Part shown: positions 40,901-54,805 of the stretch, piece by piece
Numbering within the stretch: position 1 is the stretch's first letter
Layout: each line of letters starts with the position of its first letter
From: Anarhynchus alexandrinus
Taxonomy: Eukaryota > Chordata > Aves > Charadriiformes > Charadriidae
Direction: 5' to 3'
NCBI GenBank assembly: GCA_008711295.1
Contig: VUYV01000074.1
Location: forward strand, 3,824,797 to 3,888,796
DNA: 64,000 nt
Translations under genes and position numbers: made by a program
The notes under the pieces: generated by a model
The model's database searches: none
What the model was told of the DNA's origin: nothing
What the model saw: the letters and a program-made list of their open reading frames with translations, nothing else

Positions 40901-42439
40901 GGTAATGTGATGCTGTCATTATTCATTTCAGCTGTCCTGCTGCTGAGCCTTAAAGTCATCTCAGTTCACCATCAGCTGCTGTGCTTCTTGCCTTATTGTA
41001 CAGTGATTTTCACTCTCCTGGGGCTTGCCAAGGACACGATAGGTGCAGGGTGCTCACGCGTACTTTGTTTGATCTCCAGGGACATGCTCACAGTAGGCTA
41101 GGGGATCACCCCACAGAGTCACATCCCTCCCCCCCAAACCACAGGCAATGCTGAAGATGTTCGCTGTGTGCTATGAGGAAAAGAGCAGGAGCTCTGTCAG
41201 GGACACTGGCAGAAATGCTTCGTATCAGAAATATCACTGGCTCTTCAATGACCTTTTCTTTTAGTTCTGCTATTTAAGGTGGATATGGAACTCACCCCGT
41301 TAACTGCAAAATGGAGAACACGCAAGCAGGATAACTTCCCTTAAAGCAGAGAGGAGCTACGAGGCTATGCACCGATGCCGCATTTAGCAAAGCCCCGCTG
41401 AGGGCACTAACTCCTGCTTACTCCCGTCAGCAAAGCAGCAGCACAAACATGGTCTGGACACATGTAGCAGCATAAACCTCACAGTGAGGAACCCTATACT
41501 CTCTCAAGCGCTGTAAGGTGGCTCAGTCCAATCCAAAATCTGAGCTCCGGAGGGCCAAGGAATAGGGCACAACACTGATTTCCAGCTGAGACTCTTGTGG
41601 GAGGCAGTCTGCCACAGCCTCATTTCTTGCAATTCACGGAACACCTCTCATTATGGCAATATGATTACCTGAGGCTGCAGCAAGCCAGACCCCACTTTGC
41701 CTTGAGCTGGGAAATCTAAAGGGACTCAACAAGACCCTACTCACAGAAGTCACCTTAGTCTGAACTCTCCGAGTTAATGGTAGGGATCTCAAAGGGGTCG
41801 CTTTTCAATCATCTCCTGGAAAGACGAAGGGCTTAGTGACCTTTCAGGGAGTCGAGCCACTGGCTCCAAGGACTCTTGCAACTCATAGCGATGCTCTGGT
41901 TGGCAGGCAGGCCTCCACTTGAGGTTGCTGGTGCAGAACGGCTTTTAAATCCACTCCAGGAGTCACTGTGCTGAGTGCCAGCAGTCCTCTGTGTTGGTTA
42001 TGGCATAAACTCTGAAGCTCTCGGGGTTACTGTTCTCCGCACAGCGAGCTGTCAAACAACAGAGGACTCTGCTCGCTCAGACAGCAAGCAGCCATTTTAT
42101 ATGCAGCAACCTGCAACAAGGTAGAAGGAAGGTACTGACTGCCTGATTTCGACAGCAGACTTGCCCGTTTGTTTGCTCTCTTCTTCTGCAGCGGGACACG
42201 CTCTGACTCAACACCTCTGCCTGGCTGTAGCACAGCAAGGCTGTCAGAGATGCCAGTGGCAGGCTCCCGAAACAGTCCCTCTGGTACCTGCTAAAGACAC
42301 CAGTCTGGCAAAGCCAGAAAGCATCTCTAGCCCTGATCTGATCCATGGCTGGGCATCATGCTGACTCTCTGCTGTGCCTGTGCAACAGTTTTGCTGAGGA
42401 TGTGGCTGCAAACACGGGAACTGTAATACGTCTCAGGAG

Positions 42440-42700
42440 CATATTTCACCTAAATGTTCTTTAAACATTTGTTTATTGCAATTAAACATTTTAGCCTGGA
42501 ATTTACACATTCCATTATTCTTATTTTCCCCCGTTCAGGCTGCAGCTGTCATAATGGGAGGTTGATTTATGACTCATCCAACCAGCACTCAAACCCTTAA
42601 CGCACCAAAACCAGCATTCAAGTCAGACCGTAAACTGCTCCTAATTTACTTAGATTAACTCCACGTTTAAAGTGCCACCACAGAAACTGCAGTTTCCCTC
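42440..42700. other. Candidate conserved non-coding block
   Basis: AAACATTTGTTTATTGCAAT and TAAACATTTTAGCCTGGAAT contain FOX-like TGTTTA/TAAACA cores in opposed orientation and a CCAAT/C-EBP-like ATTGCAAT. They are followed by TTGATTTATGACTCATCC. No known repeat is visible. It is an enhancer candidate by texture only. Confidence 0.22.
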
Positions 42701-45689
42701 CCCTGAAAAGGATGGGTTCCAGAATACTCGATAAGCCAAATACATGCAGGCAGAGAAGGGCACCGAAATCCCTCCTTCAGGAGTGCAGTATTAATGAAGG
42801 CTTGTATTAACTCGGCACGAAAATGCATCAGTGAGCTCCATGCAGATTACTATGGTGACAGGCATCAGCACAGAACTCGGGGAGAAAGAGAAGATGAAAA
42901 GCTGAGGGAGAAAAATGTTGCGGTTTTTTTCCCAGCCGGGAGCTACTAAGTTCTCCAGGGTGTTTGGAGTTAAGATGAAGTAAGTGGCTGTCTCCAATTA
43001 AATGCATCACTGTCGGCCTAAGTTTAATAGCTCAACTCACTACAATGATTCACCGAATCCACCCAAACTGGGAAGCTCAGGAATAACGGCACTTGCAGCT
43101 GCGCCAGGAGCTGCTGCCCTTGAAGACCAGGGGTGTGTTTTCTCCTCGCCGAATGCTTTGCCCAACTCTTCCAAGGTGGGACCACGGCAGAGCGTGACAA
43201 GGGTGTCTGTGCCTGCGCCTGCAGTGAGTCACGCACGAAGCAGGTCGAAGCCTCCTGAGCCACACGCGGGGATCCTGGAGGACACTCCTCAACTGTGTGG
43301 AGGTAGGAAATCCTGCTGCAAAGCGCTGAGCATTTTCAGCTCCCACGGGAGTCACTGAATGCAGAAAAGCACGCAGGCAGAGGCAAGGAGGACGTTTCCC
43401 AGCCCCACAAAATGTTTTCCACGGCTTCTGTGACTAAACTCAGCAACATTGCCTGAAGCAGAAGGACACACTGTGCCTCGAGGAAGCCTACAAGCAGGTG
43501 GCCTGGATGAACTGGGCAATGCAGCCCGTAGCATCCTGAGTAACAGGGAGGGAGAGGGCAAACAAACTGCAGAGCCGAGGGAGGTGAGCAGTGTTGGTGG
43601 GCATTTGCATTTGGATGCCTCCTCAGGCTGCCTGCACAGACATCAAGTCCTGGTGGGCAATGGTGGCTGCCCAAGCATCAGGAGGGGCTCCATGGCAAAG
43701 CCGGGCATCCACCCCCACCTTGCAAAGCCGCCACGAACCCCTGCAGTTTAGATACAGCCATTCAGCTTAACACACGGGCACATGACCCAGACTGTGGGGA
43801 GGATGGAGAGATGTAAACAGACTGATGCTAAGATTTATTCCCGAGGTCTGTGACTCTGGGGGTACCAAACAGTTGATCCCAGCTCCTTTCTCGATGATGC
43901 AGAATGAAGGCCGTGCCCAGCTCCCGTTCAACGTGATTACAGGGTTAGTGTCACCCTCCAATTACAGGGAATTTATTTTGAGAAGAAAATGACCCTGGGA
44001 CAATAGGGCTGCATGGCACACTCGTGTATTTACTCATCTCAAGTGCAAATCTCCACCCAAGGCTAATAACTACAGAGAGACAACTGGTGTTTCCAGGGTG
44101 CGTTACATGAAATAACAGGCTGCGCTGACAGGGATGGCCTCTGCATTTGAAGGACGAGCTTCTGAAAATTACATTTCCCTAACTCAGAGGGATGATGGGC
44201 TCAAGCCAATGACAGCACCCATCAAAGCTGTCACCATCAGTGAGTCACTAGAGCAGAATGGCACCTTGTAGGCAAAAAGAGCATCCAGAGAAGTGATTTC
44301 CTTTCCTGTGCTGATGCCTGCAAGGAGGAATAGTAATTAGCCCTCCAGCACTGAGCACAGCTGCCTGCCTGCGCCCCTCTACCAAGGAGCAGACGTGCAG
44401 AGCTCTGCACTACGCCTGCTTTGCTCTTACAAAGATGAGTCCCTCCAGGGAAGTCTATTTCTTGCTTGTAGAGTAGGTGGAAAGGATGTGGTTGCACAGC
44501 ACTGGCATTCACGCAGGCTCTCCCATGTCCAGGGAATTAGCTTTACACAGATATTAACACAAATCCAAGGGAAGGAGCAGAGAAACAAATCATATAAAGC
44601 ATTGAAAATGGGGGGTGCAAGATGGTATCACTTCTACATGTCTCCTCCAGACCCCCCCTTTCCTAGGAGCCTGTGGGTGTTAGGACTTAGAGAAGTCACC
44701 CTGCAGCTCGCTCACTTCCCAAGCTCCTGACCCCATGCCACCTAAGGTCCAAGGCTGAAGGACAAAGAGGTCCAAAGTCTTGGATGGGTTTTCCTAGAAG
44801 GTAAATGCCAAACTAATGTACACGATACATGAGCTACTCATTCTGAGCAGTCCCTGCACACAAGCTAAGGACGAGACAGCCACCTCCAGCACTGCAGGTG
44901 CCTCAAAGACCAGCACAGGTGAAAGCAATGGGGTGGCAAGTGGAAGAGCACTGATGGCCTAACTGCCACCAGTTATTTTGGCACAGAATTACTGACTATC
45001 TCTGGGTGAAATTGTCTAGCTGAATATTTTGTTAAAAAATTCAGAGTAAGAGCTGCAGAAGCTATACACAAACTCCATCTCATTAATGTGGAAAAAAACA
45101 GGAGATCTGAAAATGGTAAAAGTTTTGATTTTCTCTTTTGAGACAATGTTTTGTTGGGAAATGTAATTAAAAAAAAAAGATGTTAAAAGAGCTGGAGATG
45201 AAAGTCAAAGTTTAATTTTAAATAGACTGAAATATTGCATTGGATCTGAATCCCTTCCTCCCCACAAACTTCTTTTATTTGACCAGAGAACTAAAAAATC
45301 AATTCTTCACACAGCTGCACTCCTGGATTTGTCTTTGCCTCCCCCAGGACACGGTTTGTGTTGCTCTGCTGATCCAGTGTGTTTTACCAGCAGTCGAAAT
45401 TTCAAAACATTTCCCTTTAAAGAGCAATCTTCTACACGTGTATTGACTTGAGCTCCAACGAGGAGAAAACCAAAGCCTGACAGAAACGGAAAGCATAAAG
45501 GAGAGATGTAGGGCTGTTCCAGAATTTATGCAGGGTGAGCTTTTTCAGGTAAGGGAATCAAAAAAAATTAGAAGGTTAATGGAGAAGAAGTCGTAGCTAC
45601 AGCTCCTAAGCTGTCATCTTCCAGCACAGTCAATGCCTTGGCTACTGAAGGTTACAGCACACTCATAAGTATGGATAGCAGAGCACGCA

Positions 45690-45860
45690 AGATATATTAT
45701 TTATTTTGAGGAACACCCTGCAATTATTCCTGACATATTGTGTAATTAGCCAAAATTACAACATATTCACCCAGAGCGAAACAGAGGATAGCATAAATAT
45801 TATGTGTGAGCCCACAATCACACAGCGCATTTCATTTGGGTGCAAACGTGACTCCGGGAA
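45690..45860. other. Candidate conserved non-coding block
   Basis: AT-rich unique sequence (AGATATATTATTTATTTTGA, TGTGTAATTAGCCAAAATTA) passes into CG-containing sequence (CACAGCGCATTTCATTTGGG). It holds a TAATTA core and no repeat I recognise. Confidence 0.18.
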
Positions 45861-46449
45861 CCACCCAAGCGTGTGCCTCTTCACGGCTGCTTCTCCCTGG
45901 CCCCTGTGGGCCGTGCCAGCGCCCAAGCAGGCACCCAAAAAGGAGAAACATTTGGAGTAAAATCCAGACCCTCCCCATGCCGGCAATGAGAGCTCACGTG
46001 CTGCACGAAGACTGAGCAAAAATGTACCTCCACCCTGCAGAGCTTTTGGGTTGAGGGACAATTGAGCCCAAAGATCGTACCAGCAAAGAAGGGGCCACAG
46101 CTATACTATCCCCAATGGATTTGGGAAGGCAGGCTTGGAGGATGATGCCTGGAGATGCTGCTTGCTGGGTTTTGCAGGAAGGAAAAACAGGAGAAAAGCT
46201 CTGCCGTCTCCTCACGCCTGCAGCACCTCTCACCCTACACATGGGGATGGAGGGGAGAGGGTTTCCTACAGGGCCACATGACACCTAGACGTGCCCTAAG
46301 GAGCTGTTTGATGAGTCAGAAATCCTGGGCAATCTTGTGGCAGCACTTTGTCGCTTGTACAGTTAGAAAGGCTGTGTTCTGTTTTGTTGACACCAATATG
46401 CAACGTAAAACTTCTTCACTGTCAATTAAGCAGATATCTTCCTGTTTTC

Positions 46450-46625
46450 CTACAAAGATTTGGTTTAGATATTGGGAAATTCTTTCTACCTAGAATTTGC
46501 TGCATGGAAGAATGTAAAGAACAGGTTAAAAAACATCTGTCTGGGGAATGTACGTCTGGTGTTACTGCAGGGCTGCGGCTGGACTAGTCAACCTTGGGGG
46601 CCCCTTCAGCCTTGCTGCGAGGTGA
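46450..46625 (+). mobile_element. Old CR1/L3-type LINE 3' end
   Basis: The order of blocks fits an ancient CR1/L3 3' end. GGTTTAGATATTGGGAAATT is followed by TTCTTTCTACC, then GAACAGGTTAAAAAACATCT and GTCTGGGGAATGTACG. It ends with GCAGGGCTGCGGCTGGACTA plus GTCAACC, the counterpart of 'GGCTGGACTAGATGACC'. The terminal octamers are not recognisable. It is antisense to FGF12, in intron 1. Confidence 0.7.
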
Positions 46626-47259
46626 CCGCGACTTGGTGACATTATCACGCTTCTGCACCCCAAGTTTTTGAAGTGCGCCACAACAGAATCCCCAGCTCCC
46701 CTCACCTTGAAGTGCCCCACACAAGGCACGAGATCACTAATAGTCCTCACACGAGCAGAGCAGACGCCATCCCTGCTGTTCACGCCTGCCACCGCACTGT
46801 GATTTGTGCTATTCTCAGACGCTAAATCTCTCCGCTTCCTCCATCAATCCAACAGGCCTGAAATACTGCAGAAACGCCGAGAAGTCCCTCACACAAACAA
46901 AACAAGCTATGGAAACGACTACATCATTCTTCCACCCGGCTCCACACACCTAGAAAAGTTAATTCATTAAAACAGAAAACTGACGGAACGTGCTATCAAC
47001 AAGCACTGAGCAGAAATTAATCACTTAAGATGCTGTCGGTGTTGGGGAGCGTACCTGGTCCTACCAACACCAGTTCACAAAAGAGCTCTGGGAAATCACC
47101 AAATGGCAACTCAGGGTAAAATGTGGGTCCCAGTGTCACTCTGCAAGCGTTCAGTAGCACCAGGCAATAACGTCCCCTTCTGCTACAGTATTCCGCATGC
47201 ACTCCCGCAGCATTTTCCAAAGGGATGAGAGCTGTGAGACTTCTTTATTTAACAGGTAA

Positions 47260-47480
47260 TGAGTCTGCGATGTGTGGCTTGAATCAGCCAGGTTGTATTA
47301 TAAGATTTTTTTTTGCTCACTGCACTAATGCAGCTTAAGCATTCCTGTAGCAGTTTGCAAGCATTTTTAACCCAAAATTATGATGTTACTAAATTTTGAC
47401 AAATCTTACACAACACCCAAATGCATAAAGAAAATGTGCTGCTTGTGCCACTCTGGTTTGAAACATTACAATTCAAAGAG
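47260..47480. other. Candidate conserved non-coding block
   Basis: GCACTAATGCAGCTTAAGCA followed by TTCCTGTAGCAGTTTGCAAG and CCCAAAATTATGATGTTACT is unique-looking AT-rich sequence with several short palindromic cores. No gene or repeat fits. Regulatory role is a guess. Confidence 0.18.
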
Positions 47481-50400
47481 CAAGATCATGCTAAAAACGG
47501 CCCAAACCCACCATTAGACTCAAAGTTCATTCTTCTTTCCTTTTGCTTTGTGAAAATACACCTTTTTTTACCTACAGAGTGATTTTAATTTTCCACCTGA
47601 GCCAGAGGTTTCCTTCCACCTAATGAAAACACTGGCAGTGTAAGAAAGCCATCACCCACCTCATTCCACCTAAAGCTCTGGTTTAGATAAGGGTGGTGTT
47701 TCACGGTTCGGATCTCACTACAAACACCTCATTCCCGATGTCGGGCGGCCCCCAGGACTCCAGCGAGACAGGCAGGTTCACTAGCCGCTTCGTTACTGTC
47801 TCGGGAGAGAACTGTAAGCAGCGAGCTCCCTCCCCAGGGATGTGTGTGCTCAGGGATGACACAGTGCAGATGGAGCAAAACCAGAAAATCTGCCTCTCCA
47901 ACAGGTCTCCCAACACAGCTCCTGCTCCTCCAGCTGCCCAGGAGCCACTCGCCGCCTGAGGGCTCAGGAGCCCTCAAACTTCACCTGGTGGTTTCTAATC
48001 ATTCAGGAGCCGCTATCAGGCTCTTGCTTTAAAAACTAAATAAAAAAACTTTATTTCAGGGACAGTAGGGCTGTGTTTTTGAAGAAACAGAAAGAAAACT
48101 AGTAGAAGAAATGTTTAAGGAGAAGGTAGGAGTGGCACAGAAGGAAATGAAATAAAAGCCAAAATAAATGTGTATAAATTTTTAAATAACTCCACTGTGC
48201 GTTAGCCAGCAGGCAGACCCCGTACTGAAGAGCATAAAACCAAACCGTAAAAAGCCAGCAGAGCACTGGTTGTTACACCACACGCTCTGCCAGCCCTGTC
48301 AGTAGCCACCGTCACAGAAAATCCCCACAAAAGCATGATGTCGGTCACCAGAGGATGCCTGCATGAATGGCTGCAGATCGATAACTGAGGTGGAGGGTGC
48401 AGGCAGCCAGCGATTCCGACCCCGATCTGGTTACAGGACCTGTGCCAGGGAAAGGACCGGCTCGGGAGCAGGTGGATGATCCAAGCCCCTCTTGCCTGGC
48501 AATGTGTGATCCCTGCATCTCCTGCAGCCCAGCGGCTCCCAAGTCCCCAGGGAGCATCCTTCAGCAACTGCCCTGTGCTTCCCAACCCCCAGCCGGTCCC
48601 TGGAAGCCAAAACCACTGTGTCTTTTTGCTAATTCCTACTGCTTTTCAATCTTCTGGAAGATGTGGACTGGCTTTTTGCAGCCTGGCTTCACTTGCAGCA
48701 GTCCCATACTGCTTGACCTTTTGCAAACAGTTTTGCTTTAGGGAATGAAGGAAAAGTATTTATTTGGCAGTTCGGACAATATGAGTAGCAACTGCTAAGC
48801 AAAGAAACTATCTGTTCAGCCAGCACTGGGAGGGGACTGCAAACTATGCTGTACTAGATAAATATCAATTAAGTGAGCACGTTCTATTAATCCTGAGACC
48901 TGGCTCTTTTCTTCTTTCATTTCAATCCAAAATGCTTAAATATTTCAAGAAAGGAACGTTTGGGTGTTTTTTTATCTTTATCATGACCCCAATCAGCTTT
49001 CAGCTGGGAAAGAGGAACAGGTAATGGAATTATATTGCCTCTCTGTGGATATTTTGCCAGTTCACAGCATGTAGCCGTCCACTAGATGCAACACATCCCC
49101 TTCCCAGAGCACGCTGGAGGGAGGGTGAGACAGGAGTGCTACAGGGACAGAGCTCTGCATACTTCACTCCATGGATGTTGCTGCATGATGGGGGAGAAGC
49201 TCTCTGCTCTCCGTCACCGTAACAGCTGTATCTAGCCCTGGATCTCCATCCTCAATCCAGCCCCCTGCCATTGGAGGCAACCGATCATTTTCATCTCCCC
49301 TTTTCTGCCATCTATCAATGGAGCCAAGCACTCCAAACATGAACCATGGCACTGAAAAGACCCCAGGAAGAAAGATGGGGAGCGCGGTAATGTGCTCAGT
49401 AATGCTAAAGGGGAATGGGGCACTGATGCGAGGCATACTCTGAAGGAGGCATCCCTTGGACAAAAGCCCCCCTTCCTCCCTCATAGAACTTCAGATACCA
49501 CAGATGCACATGCTGCTGAGAAGACAGAGGACCTGCTGCTGCTACCTCCCTCCTTGCCCTGACCCAAGCCAGGGTCTGCACAAGAGCTCAACACTCCTCC
49601 AAACTTAAGAGCTCTGCCAGGTGTGGCACAACCCCGTACGGCATCTCCTTAGAGGGACCCCAGGCACAGCGCCGCAGACATCTCCCCGTGACACCGGGGG
49701 AAAGGGACAAACCCAAAGCCAGAGAGCAGATGCAGGAACAGGGCTGTGAAGCCCCATTCAGTGACGATGCTGTTTCCAGCATTAACCCCCACCTCGCAGC
49801 CCAGCCTACTCCGTGGGGAAAGGGCAGAGAACAGAAATGCCTGGAGGCACTGCACGGAGCCATCCTTCCCCACTGCACCAGGAACCAGCCAGCAGCTCAT
49901 CCTTGAGGACAAGAAGGGCTCAGGGCTCAGGCCACCACCCTGCCTGCCAGCCTGTGGCTTTGTCCCTCTGTCACCTCTAGCCAGGCCATTCTGGAACGAG
50001 CAGAGGACAGCAGAGGTGTCTGACAGGTGTCAGGGCGCTTCCAGCGGAATTTTCTCAGCGACCACATAAGCTCCATCAGGGTTTCACAGAGCCCCAGTTC
50101 AGTGCTTGGAACAGGCATGCAGATATTTGTCTGTGCTGCAGCGTGGGGGCTGGAAGAGCCGGAGTGGTCTGCCTGAGCAGTGAATACCACAGTCGTGTTC
50201 CACAGCTCTCTAGAAAGCTGCCTTCTGCTTTACCATTTTAAAAATGTGTCGTAGCTGCTATTTTCAGAGACAGCACTGCCAGGAAGCTGAAGCCCTCCAG
50301 CCCTGCTACCACGCTGCAAAAATGCTGTGTCCACATTGACTCCCCTCAAAGCACAACACCCCCTTTAGAAAATAATTTATTCCAAGAGCCCCCGCTAGTG

Positions 50401-51313
50401 GTGTTCACTGAGTGAGGGGCACAAAATGTGTCCATGGCTCTATTACAGCTTTTAATAGAGATGCAAAGTAAAACCAGCCTCTGGAAAGGCCGAGTTATTT
50501 CAGGATTCCGCTACGTGTCAGAACAGGGTAAAGGTAAAACAATAGATATAGTAGTTTGCTTTATACCCAGAAAGGATAATGTATTAATATGAAGAATATC
50601 GTGTTAGCCATGGAATAGAGACAAACCATGCATTAAATAGGAGAACAGAGTATATAAGTATATAGGTACCGTTCCAATAGACTGCAGTGTCTGCAGCCCA
50701 GGTACAGAGCAGATGATTTTAGTACAGGTCACTTCACAAGAGACTTCCAAGATTAAGGCACAACAGTAATGCAGCCACACAATGATGCTAGGACAGAACA
50801 CGGGAACACGAAGCATACGGAATTGTATGTGTTTTTAAAGGTTAGTTCTCTGGAGCTGCTTTTCCTGAACTGCTCTCATGGTCACCTTCTCCTGCCAAGC
50901 CGTGGAGCTTGCAAATACAAAAGGGATGTCAATCTCTCACATGTTTTGCTTGTTAAAATTCTTGCTTTGACTTTAATAATAATAAACCACAGCTTGGCTT
51001 CAACTGTGTGGGAGTAGGAAACTCACAGAAATAACATGCACGTGACCGTTCAGAAGGATAGATCAAATGGAAGGAATGCCAGAGGGATGGAACAAACACC
51101 TACCCAGCCACCACGCTATCTGGCAGTTCATGGTGTGCCCATTTGGGGCGGGAAAAGAAGGAAAGAAGATAAGCCCAAATGAGTTTACACTTGCTCCTCA
51201 ACATAGTGAGACTCATGATCGTGTTTGTCTCTCACCAGAGTAAAATTCTTACAATCTCTTCAGCTCCTGTGGCAGCTCTGCTCTCCACACTGTCCGAGTC
51301 AAGCTGGTGTTTG

Positions 51314-51324
51314 TTTTTTTTTTT
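51314..51324 (+). repeat. Poly(T) tract, T11
   Basis: Short homopolymer in intron 1, preceded by GTTTG. Nothing else is attached to it. Confidence 0.85.
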
Positions 51325-51404
51325 GTAATAGATACCTTATCTGTTAAAATATGCAGTATCTGGTCTACTGAAACTATTCTAAATTCATGCTGAATTCAGC
51401 AAAG

Positions 51405-51432
51405 CAAAAAAGGAAGGAAAGAAGGAAGAAGA
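51405..51432 (+). repeat. (GGAA)/(GAAG) purine tract
   Basis: AAAAAAGGAAGGAAAGAAGG continues with AAGAAG in an uninterrupted purine run. GGAA repeats can bind ETS factors, but this one is short. Confidence 0.85.
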
Positions 51433-51566
51433 TCTTGTCTTCATTTCCGTATTTTTGGAACTCAAGCTTTTGGGATTTTATTTTAAAACAATATTTAATT
51501 TAGAAGTATACCTGAAAGTTAAAGAAAAAAATACATATAAAAATCCTCCAAACGAAATTGCACCTT

Positions 51567-51578
51567 CCCCCCCCCCCC
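51567..51578 (+). repeat. C12 homopolymer
   Basis: Twelve C in intron 1. Length is approximate given sequencing difficulty. Confidence 0.9.
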
Positions 51579-53127
51579 AAACCAGTTATATCAGTCAATG
51601 ATAAACTGATTTATATGGATCTTTTATTTTACAGGGGGGGAAAATAATCACTCATGAACCTCTTTTCTCCCTGACTTTTCCCTTTGGCTGGTGATGGAGG
51701 AATCAATCATTTGTATTGCTCTAATGGTGAACCTCCTCTGCCGGCTAATGATTTTCACTGCTCCCACAAGCACAGCTACCCCTGAGGCCATGGGGAGAGA
51801 AGATATCCATCCCTCTAGGAGCTTGGATGACTTCCATGGATTTTCTTGGCATCAACCAGTCCAGAACTAGTACGAAGTGGCTTACTGACTGACATGCTCA
51901 CCCGTAAGCTGTGTTGCAAAGCGGGCTGGCCGCCGAGTTTTCCAGGCTCTGGAGTAAATCGGGAACCTGCAGTTCTTCCCCAGATTTTAGAACCGGAGAG
52001 TTCGGGGTTGCTACCTGACCCCCCCCAGTAACCAAGCACAGACACACACCGTGACAGGCACCACATCTGCAAGTCACGAACGTGTGCGATACCACCCCCG
52101 GGGATCAATTTGATAAAATGAAACCCATCTGCCAAGCTGTCACGAGCAGGAGGACGCCTTTTCCCCCCTTCCTGATTATTTCAGCATTCATTAGCACCAA
52201 CGGGTGCAGAAGGAGCTTACGGCATCAACGGCAGACCTCACCAACAGACTGCCCCAAGCAAGACGGATGGACACCCTCAAGCTGCGCCCCTGCCCCTTGA
52301 CGTTATCTAGGCCCGTGTTTGGCCAACCACTTGGCACACATGTCCTCGTCTCAGCTAGTACATCCAAGAGCTCTTGCTGGCCAGGCGATGCCAGGATTTC
52401 AAGGCATTTCCACTCCCCCCAGCCACTCAGAGATGGGGCACAGCACCAAATTCTGCAGAAGAGCGGGCAGAAGAATGCGAAGGACCCCCGTTGGCTGGGC
52501 GCACACCCAGATATGCCTACACGCACTATGGAAAAGTGCTGGGATCCAGCCTGAATCCTACTGCAGACAGCAGCTATGCGCTGAGATAATGTAGCTGGCA
52601 TCGGGACACTGTAGCGACAGAGGGGCCAAATTCCACAGGTTAGGCAGATATTACAGCTGTTCTGAGATGAACCACTCCAGAAGAGCCAGCAAGGACTAGG
52701 ACAAATTTAACAGGGAGCTAAAAAGGTGGGGTTTTTCCATGAGTTTCAATCATAATTTTCACCCTGCATGAAATCAGAAAGGACTTGAGGATTTAACTCA
52801 GGGAATTTAACAGCTTGCAGAGATGACAGACTTCTCAAATGTTTTAAATGAATCTCCGAATGAACAAAGTCCTTCTGTGTCCTTCAGCTAAAGTTGCTCT
52901 TATATTTTCCTTATACTGCTGCAAAAATATCTACATACATATATTTTAAATTTCAAATCTCCATTTATTATTCGAAATGAGAAATACTGCAAAGGGAAAA
53001 CATGTTTTAAGTTACTGCTCTTTTTAATACATGTGAGCCATTTCCTTCACTTTAGAAGAAGCCTTTAGATCTCCTTAAGGAAAAACATCATTTCCCTAGA
53101 GGAGCACAAAATAGATATCAGACATGG

Positions 53128-53140
53128 AAAAAAAAAAAAA
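53128..53140 (+). repeat. Poly(A) tract, A13
   Basis: Homopolymer followed by GAGG and a second A run. It is low complexity with no element body recognised. Confidence 0.9.
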
Positions 53141-54634
53141 GAGGAAAAAAACCCAACGAAAACAACGCAGAATTTTTTTCTTTTTCCTGGGGTAAAAAAC
53201 CTGCTTGAGACTGAACTCTGCATTCTGAGCTGGAAAGTCATCTACAGAAGCAATGCCTGAAGGGACGGAGATAATGCTACACCAGTGCCTGGCACCCCCT
53301 GACCCAAAGCTGCCTGAATCCAAATATGATTTCCCAAAGTGACAACACCCTTCCAGTGGGCTTCACTCAGATAAAATTCCCACGAACCTCCACAGATGCT
53401 GTGCCTGATGCTCCAACCTGTTTCCCTTCATGCAAGGCCCCCAGTGGCCATGGCATGATGGAAGGCCAACTCCACCCCAGCTCTCCGCGGTGAGCTCTGC
53501 CTTAGAAGACGGTCAGTGAAGCAACAGCCACAGCTTTCACAAACAAGCTGGACCACCAGCCTCGGGGCTTCCAGCCTGTTACAAAACAGCTGAAGAAGGG
53601 ATGAAGAAGCCACAAAGAGGTGCAACTACTTGGTTCAACCATTTGTTGGCAGAGAAGTCATGTAGAGAGAGCTGCTTTGTCTAGTCTTCCACATTCACCT
53701 CTTGGATTTATCATTCCCTGATGAAGGATCCATCTCTTGAATCTGCACCAAAAAGCCATGCCATACAGCAATTTCTTTTGAATACTCTATCAAGTTACCA
53801 TGGTCAAAGCAAAATATACAATTTAATCTTTTCTAGGTGCACTTTACATATATATAATCGAACAGGTGCTCTTCAACAGATACGTATTTTGTTTGGCACC
53901 TGCACAATTGCGGCCAACGACCTGGGTTAATTCACGATAATGGGATGAAGCCCATGCATCCAAATTTTCAGCTTAGTTTACAGCCTTATTTGGCCAATCT
54001 TAAACTGATAAATCATATCTTAGAGCCAAACACATGCAAGAGACATAGAAGAATGCAGAGCGTGCATGTGAGAGACCTGCCTTTGCCCGTCGAAAAGGCA
54101 GATGAAACAAGTGCTCGTTTTACAACGTGGTGCTTATTAAAACTGACAAATTAGATGTTTCTGCAGTGTGTCTTCCCTAGGAGCTGATAGCTTTGATTAT
54201 ACAAGATGCCCCTGCACAGACCTGGTTCCCCATAGCTTGCCAAAACCTGTGACTACTCATGCCCACCGCCAAGGGAGCCTGAACTTCTACTGGGTGCAAA
54301 TTCTCCCTTCCCATACGAGAGCAGGAGTATTTCACTCTTGCTTCACGCAAGCTGCGAAATGAAGCACGAGGCGCCAACCAGTGCAAAATGTAACTCTGTT
54401 CACACGCACCTTTACTGAATATTTTAGCTACAGCACTGTTTGAGTTGCATACTAAAACCCACACTTGACATAAGCTCACACAGTTACTTTTACAAAAGCA
54501 AAGGGAACGTGAACCACCATCAGAGTTGTATTTCTGTAACGGTGCAAGTTGCTACAGCTCCACCATTGCCGCATTGTCACCTCACTGGCAGTGGTGGGCG
54601 CAAAGCGCAGCGTGCTGGAACGAGCATCAGGAAT

Positions 54635-54805
54635 TAGGTCTCTGTGTCAGGTAACTGCTCCATGCCTTGGTCTCACCTTCTGTAAAATGGGAAGAATCCT
54701 CTCCATTTGGTAGAGCTTGTTGAATACTACAGATGAAAATCACTCTGTAAACGTGAAGTATTTTGACAGTTACTCCCCACACGCTATAAAATGAGGTCAT
54801 GTTTA
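54635..54805 (+). mobile_element. MIR-type CORE-SINE remnant (3' half)
   Basis: CCATGCCTTGGTCTCACCTT followed by CTGTAAAATGGGAAGAATCC matches the MIR block 'TGCCTCAGTTTCCCCATCTGTAAAATGGGGATAAT'. It continues with CTCTGTAAACGTGAAGTATT and ACGCTATAAAATGAGG, counterparts of the 'TGTAAAGCGCTTTGAGA' and 'GCGCTATATAAATG' tail seen in amniote MIRs. It lies antisense in intron 1. Confidence 0.65.

Noticed and set aside
52191..52601. 136-codon minus-strand frame
   Set aside because: Similar-length frames occur on the other strand over the same bases, as expected for GC-richer non-coding DNA. No domain is visible.
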